Assembly: GCA_020854015.1 (NCBI GenBank)
Contig: JADZGG010000029.1
Span: forward strand, 1 to 7,670
DNA: 7,670 nt
Direction of reading: 5' to 3'
Origin: Flavobacteriales bacterium
Lineage (GTDB): Bacteria; Bacteroidota; Bacteroidia; Flavobacteriales_F; PHOS-HE28
Positions 1 to 6,400 of this stretch are shown here, in pieces (the first letter of the stretch is position 1; every line of letters starts with the position of its first letter). The translations under genes were made by a program, and so were the position numbers. The notes beneath the pieces are model-generated. The model was given only the letters and a program-made list of their open reading frames with translations, searched no databases and was not told where the DNA came from.

Positions 1-430
1 AGGTGTGGAAGCCGATCACCTGGTCACCTGAAGTGGCTGGTACGAAGTCCATGCTGAACGTGGCCGGAGCCGTGTTCGTAATGGTGGGCAGGGACACGAT
101 CGCATTGTTCATGGCACTGGAGTGCGCCCATGCTCCGTACTTCAGTTCCAACTTGTTCACTTTGGCCGCTGTGGCGTTGCCATAAGTGAAGGTGACACGG
201 TGGGATACGCCAGCGGTCAGGTTCATCTGAGGCAGGAAGTACCAGTCGTTCGCAGGGATGTACTGCAGGGAGGTGACACGGGCCACTTGTCCGGTGCTCC
301 AACCAGCGGGCTGTGCCTGTGTGGCCCATGTGCCTGCGCCGTTCACGTCCTGTGTGCGCATGCACGCAGGGTTCGCGGGTACGGTAACTCCAGTGAAGCT
401 CTCAGTGTATGGGATCGTGGTCGGCAGGCA
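1..430 (-). other. Choice-of-anchor J domain 4, partial (residues 2390 to beyond 2532)
   Basis: Starts IPYTESFTG, then GTWATQAQPAGWSTGQVARV, ANDWYFLPQMNL, VTFTYGN, KLELKYG and VIGFHT, where the window ends. By comparison with the other copies about 20 residues, including the final LDDI-type strand, are missing. Confidence 0.8.
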
Positions 431-3400
431 GGCCGTCGTGAAGCTCGCGACCAAGCTGTTCGCGCTGAACGAGCCGCTGCAATCCTGACGAACGTAAACC
501 TGATAGGTCGAGTTGTCCGTGAGGGGGCCAACAATAGAGGCCGAATTGGTGAAGAAGGGGCCTTCCACCAGGCCTCCATTGGGGCCGATGCCAGCACCGG
601 GGACGAAGCCTATAGGACCGTATTCCACATAGAACTGACCGGTGCAAGAAGGACAGCCCCAGGTCAGGTCCGTGGTGTTCGCTAGAATGTTCGAGGCGGT
701 CACGTTCGCGGGTGGCAAGCAGGCTGGTGCCACATCCACATTGATCTCATCCAAGTAGAGGATCGGTCCCGTGGCGTTCACCAGCGGGATCGAGTTGCAA
801 TGGAAGCCTAGGTTGTAAACCGCGGTCGTGGCCACAGTGAAGTCCACGACAACGGTCTGGGCCACACCGGGCCCTGTGGAAACGGCCGCGTTCTGCCATA
901 GCAGGGTATTCATGTCCGCGGCAAGGGCCGAGCCACCGAGCAGCACGCGCATGCCTTCAGCGTAGGCCAGGTTGTTATTACCGGTCTTGAAGGTCAGGCG
1001 GTAGTTGGTGCCAGCGCTGAGGTTGAGGCCCTGGCTGAAGTACCAGTCGTTCGCCGCAACGTTGTTGCTGTGTGAATAGCTCATCACCTGGCCAGTAAAG
1101 CCTGTTGGTGCCCCGGTTGCCGCCCAAGTGACGCCTTGGTTGAGGTTCTGTACCGAGGTGCAGGCCACAATGCCCGCGGTCGGGTTAATGGTGTAAGGCA
1201 CGTTCACCGACACACAGGCAGGTGTAACGAACGAGTTGGCGGACCAGTAACTAGTGGTGGGTCCTGCGCAGACGCTTCGCACATAGAACGAATAAGTGGT
1301 GCTGGCTGCCAGGCCGGAAATGGCCGCTGGACTGCTCGCGCTGGTTCCCGAGGCTATCAAGCCCGCAGGACCGGATCCAGGTCCGCCACTGGTACGCACC
1401 TCGTACTGGTAGCTTGGTGAGCCGTTGTTGGTCCATACCAGATTTGCAGTGGTCTGCTGCACATTGGAAATGGTCAGCCCTAGCGGTTGCGGGCATGTGA
1501 TGGGCACACAGGCCGCCATGGTTTGGCCGGTGACCCAGTTGGAACTGGTGCCGGTGAGGGCGAAGCCGGCCAACGCACCGTTGTTACCGAAAGCCGTCTG
1601 GTCCGCCAACGTGGTGACCGTGGGGTTCGAACCATTGGGCACGCCCTGGTCAAAACGATAGTAGGCCATCAGTCCAGGCTCTGTGCCGCAGTACACCCGG
1701 TTCCTGTTGTCCAGCAACTGCGTGCTGCTCAACGTGGTGTTCCAGATCCGAACTTCCTCAATGATGCCAGGGAAGTTCCGCGTGTTGTAATCAAAGGCAC
1801 TACCGATGTGCAGAGGGGGAGGAGCGAGCGCGATCGAGCCGGTCGCCGCCACGTTCAGTACTTCCACGCCGTTCTTGTACAAGCGGATGCGTGCGCCGTC
1901 ATAGGTGCCGGCCACGTGTTGCCACTGGTTCAGCGTCAGCACACCGGTCCCGGTGGTCGCGCCTTGCCAGTTGCCGCCCATGCCCATCTCGAAGTTGAGC
2001 GTACCGCTTGCGCCCGCCCGCAGCATGTAGCCCTGGAACCCGGCGCCTTCCTTGTTGACGATGTTGCCCTCGTACACGAACGTGCGCCAGCTCGTGGGGT
2101 AGATCCAAGCCTCCACCGTGAGCGCAGTACCCGTGATATTGATCGAAGGGCCATTACCGCAGTTGAGGCGGTCGTTCACGCCGTCGAAGGACAACGCACG
2201 AGGTGGATTGGCGCAATCGTATGTAAGGTTGTTCAGAACGAGGTTGCAGGCGTTGTTCGAGTTGTTCACGACCGTGACGTTCACGTTGCTCGCGCTCGCA
2301 AAGGGTCCCACCGTGTAGGTGCCAGGTATGTTGGCAGTGACCCCACCCGGGTTGCCAGCATAGTCGCTCTGGATGGTCACGGTCGGTGACAGGCCAAGAT
2401 CGGTCAGGTTGACCTGTACAGAGAACTGGAGGTTCCCGCAATCCGGTACCACAGTGTAAGTGGCCGATGGGACCACGCAAGGCACAGCCACGACGCTGAT
2501 GTCGTCCAGGAACAAGTTGAACTGGTTCACTGCGGAGTAGGCATGGAAGCCGATGTACTGAACACCGCTAGTCGCAGGAACGAAATAGACCGACGCGTTC
2601 TGGGGTGCGTTCTGGTTGATCGTCGGGAATTGAACGATCGTATTCGCCATGGAAGCGGCCACTGGTGAGTTGCCGTACTTAACCTCCAACTTCTCAATAA
2701 AGCTGGTGCTGTTGTTGCCGTACTTGAAGGTGAGGTTGTAGATGGTACCGGCCGTCAGGTTCAGGCCCTGGGTGTAGAGCCAGTCATCACCTACCAAGCT
2801 GCCGCTGAACGCATACTGCGCGGTCTTGCCAGTGTAGCCGGTGGGCGCGGTCACTGTGGTCCAAGTGGTGCCGCCGTTCACGTTCTCAACGCTCATGCAG
2901 GCCGGAATGGCCGGCGTTGTCACCGCATCGAAAGTCTCGAAATAGGGGACGTTGGTGGAGGAGCACGGTGTGGTGAAATTGATCGCGGCGCTGTTGGTAC
3001 TGAATGAGCCTGAGCAGTCCTGGCGCACCACCACTTGGTAGTTGGTCTGGGATGTGAGTCCGCTGATCGTTCCGGATGTACCAGTGAACGGTCCGGCCAT
3101 GGTGCCCGTACCCGGATTGGCGTCAACGCCAGGGGTAAAGCCCGGAGCCCCATATTCCACGTAGAAGTTGCCCGTGCAGAGCGGACAGTTCCAGTTCACA
3201 GTAGCTTGGGTGGCCTGCAGTGCGCTGATGGTCACGTTGGTGGGGTCGATGCAGGCCGGTGCCAATGTCACGCTGATGTCATCCAAGAAGAGGTTGAACT
3301 GGTTGATGGCAGAGTAAGCATGGAAGCCGATGTAGTAAACGCCAGCGCTCGGGGCCACGAAATAGGTGGCTGCGTTCTGCGCGGCGTTCTGGTTGATGCT

Positions 3401-6400
3401 CGGGAAATTCAACAGGTTGTTCGCCATGGATCCGGCCGTGGGTGCCGTTCCGAACTTCACCTCGAGCTTTTCAGTGAAGGTGGCGCTGTTGTTACCATAC
3501 TTGAATGTGAGCTTGTAGACCGTTCCGGCCGCCATGGTCAAGCCTTGGGTATAGATCCAATCATCTCCGATCAAGGAGCTGCTGAAGCCATACTGGGCGG
3601 TCTTGCCCGTATATCCGGTCGGTGCGGTCACCGTGGTCCAAGTGCTTCCTCCGTTCACGTTCTGAAGGATCATGCACACGGGCAAGGCCGGTGTGGTGAC
3701 GCCATCGAAGTTCTCCGTGTAAGGGATGGTGGTGGCGACGCACGGCGTAATGAAGGTGGGCCCTGCCGCCCAGAAACTAGTGGCCGTGGGAGCAACGCAC
3801 ACACCGCGCACGTACAGCGTCATGGTCGTGGAGCCAGGCAGCCCGGTCACGTTCACTGGTGAAGCAGCGCTATTGCCGGATTGCACAAGGCCAACGGCAC
3901 CGGAACCCGGCAGGCCGCTCGTGCGCAGTTCCCAATCGTAGCTGGCGGAAGCATTGTTGGTCCATGTGAGGTCCACGGTGCTGGGCGTCAGGTTCGCGAT
4001 GCTGATGTTGGCGGGCGCGAAACAGTTCACGCACGGGGCCAACGTCGTCACACCTTGCACCCAGTTGCTCGTCGTTCCAGTGAGGGCGAGGTTTGAGAGC
4101 GTGCCATTGTTGGCGTTAGCGGTAAGGTCGGTCAGGGTCGTTACCGTCGCATTCGGACCATTGCTTTGGCCCTGGTCGAAGCGGTAATAAGCGACCAGAC
4201 CCGGCTCCGAACCACAATACAGCTGGTTCATCGCACCTTGGATCTGAAGTTGCGGCAGCGCCGTGTTCCAGATCCGAACCTCGTCGATCAAGCCTTGGAA
4301 CGCACGAGTACCTGGTGTAACAGCATAGTCCCCGATGCGAAGGTTGTTCGCGGAAAGCGCGAGGGGGAGCCCACCAGCGACGCTGGCCACCTGTACGCCG
4401 TTCAAATAGAGTCGAGATGTGGTGCCATCATAGGTGCCGGCAACGTGCTGCCATGTGTTCAGCGTAAGGGTATTGATCGGGCTGGTACAGTTGTAGTAGT
4501 TGGTCCCATAGCCAAGGATGAACTCCAGTACGCCTTGTCCACCGCAACGGATCTGGTAACCCTGGTTGCCACCTTCCTTATTGATGATGCTTCCCTCGAA
4601 GGTGCCCGGTTTGAAGGCCGTGGGATAGATCCATGCTTCAAGTGATACCTGCGCGGTAAGGTTCAAGGAAGCAGCATTCCCACAGTTCACACCATCGTTC
4701 ACACCGTCGAAGCTCAAGGCGTTCTTGCCGCCATTGGTCGCGCAGTCGAAGTTGAGGCCAGTGAGCACCAGGTCACAAGTGGGATTGCCAGGAGACTCCA
4801 CGGTCACGTTCACCGGAGTGCCGCTCGGGAAAGGGCCCACGCTGTAGGTGCCCAGACCGACACCGGATTGTGTTCCTGCACTGCTCACGATGTTCACGTT
4901 GGCAGCGGAACCGAGACTGGTCACCGTGACCATGGCGTAGAACTCGCTGGTGGCACAAGCGTCGTAGATGTAATACGTGGCCAATGGCGCGACACAGGCA
5001 GGAGGTGAGAAATCGTCCGCTCCGATGTCAGGTGGCGAATTGCGCACTGCGGCGTCCATGTCGGTGGTCACCCAGGTCAGATTCGCAATAGCAGGTGTGG
5101 TGCTGGTGCTGCCCGCGGTCCCATCAAGGGATGGGCTTTGTGTATGAAGGTCGGAGCTGAACAGTGGATCTACGCTCAACCCATTGGTAGTTGTGATCCC
5201 CGGGGTGGTGACGAAGGTGTCGAACAATGCGTTGGTGGCACGAAGTGCTGCGCCAGCGAAGGCCACACCACCTTGCGTTGTATTCGGCACATACAGATCG
5301 TTGAAGTTCATCTGTGAGGCCGTGTTCGCTATCGTGGCCGTTCCGGAAGCGGAATACAGGGCTACGTGGATTGCAGGCGAGGTCTGTGTGCCCGTGTAGT
5401 TCGCAAAGGCGTTGTTGCGCAGGTTGTACACGGCTGTGCTGCCGCCGAACTCAAAGCACGTACTTGAAGTGTTCAAGCTTCCGTTACCGTTCAGGCTCAC
5501 GTTGTTGTGGTCCACATGGTAGGTGGCTGTCGCGCTTCCCACGCTACAGAAGATCCCCGAGATACCACGGCTGGCCGTGATCGTGCCGCTGTAATTGCTT
5601 GTGAGGTCCGTGATCGTATTGTTCCAAACAAAGGCAGTGACCGTACCTGTGGTGGGTAACACCACCTCAATGCCGCGTGCGATGTTGAGGACCGTCGGAG
5701 CAAAGTTCCGGATGCCGTAAACGCGGTTGTTGTTCACCTCGTTCGTGGTGCCGTAACACAGGTTCAGCCAGATGCCCTTCGCGGCATTCGCCGTTGTGGG
5801 CTGAGTGACGCCCACGTTGCGTACCGTATTGCTGCGGACCTTGACGCCGTCAACGTTCGTGACATAGATGCCCGTGGGGCTACTGGAGAGTGATGCATGT
5901 CCGATGTCGGGTAGAGGCTGTCCGACGTATGGAGCGCCAACAGAGCAGTTCTGGACGATGTGTCCTGCGGGACGGAACGTGGCGTTGCCTTCCACGCGGA
6001 TGCCTTGGGCGAAGCAGTTGGTCACGGTCACATTGTCCACGAGGAAATTGTTGTTCGTACCCAGTGCACTGGCCGGAGTGAAACCCGCACCAACAGTAGT
6101 GGCCATGGAGTTCACCACACCCATCGAACCGGTATTGTTGCGGTTCAAGCTGACCGCACAGTTCTTGATGGTGATATCGTTGGCCCCGTTGGTGGTGCTG
6201 GCGTTGCGCACCAAATAGCCGAACTCCACCGCGCTAACGGCAGAAGCGTTGATGTCGATGCCGTCGAAGGTGATGAAGTCACCGCCGGTCACGCATAGAC
6301 CGAAATCCGTTGTGCCTGCCGTACCGGTGGGGGTGATCACTGGGTTAGCACCTGCACCGCTCTTCTGGAAAGTGATGCTGTTGATCGCGCTCGCGCCAGA

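Larger units (their letters stand above)
1..2479 (-). repeat. Supermodule 2 (residues 1707 to beyond 2532), cut by window edge
   Basis: Second copy of the six-domain series. All six domains are present; the last anchor J domain is interrupted after IGFHT, about 20 residues before the expected end judged from the other copies. Divergence from copy 1 is clear in every domain, so the duplication is not recent. Whether a third copy or the sorting domain follows cannot be seen. Confidence 0.85.
2480..4996 (-). repeat. Supermodule 1 (residues 868-1706, 839 aa)
   Basis: First copy of the series linker, LamG, FN3-a, anchor J, FN3-b, anchor J. The same order begins again at residue 1707. The linkers, LamG domains and FN3 domains of the two copies align position by position, so this is an ancient in-frame duplication of about 2.5 kb within the gene. 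Confidence 0.85.

Noticed and set aside
1487..2389. Long open frame on the plus strand (300 codons), and similar ones at 3035-3862, 6434-7168 and 122-685
   Set aside because: They lie antisense to the giant gene. Their translations are rich in Arg, Gly, His and Val with no domain pattern, as expected when a GC-biased coding strand is read backwards.
1..4996. Regularly spaced similar DNA segments as a possible CRISPR or satellite array
   Set aside because: The repeats are in-frame protein domains with codon-level divergence and spacings of hundreds of bases, not short identical repeats with unique spacers.
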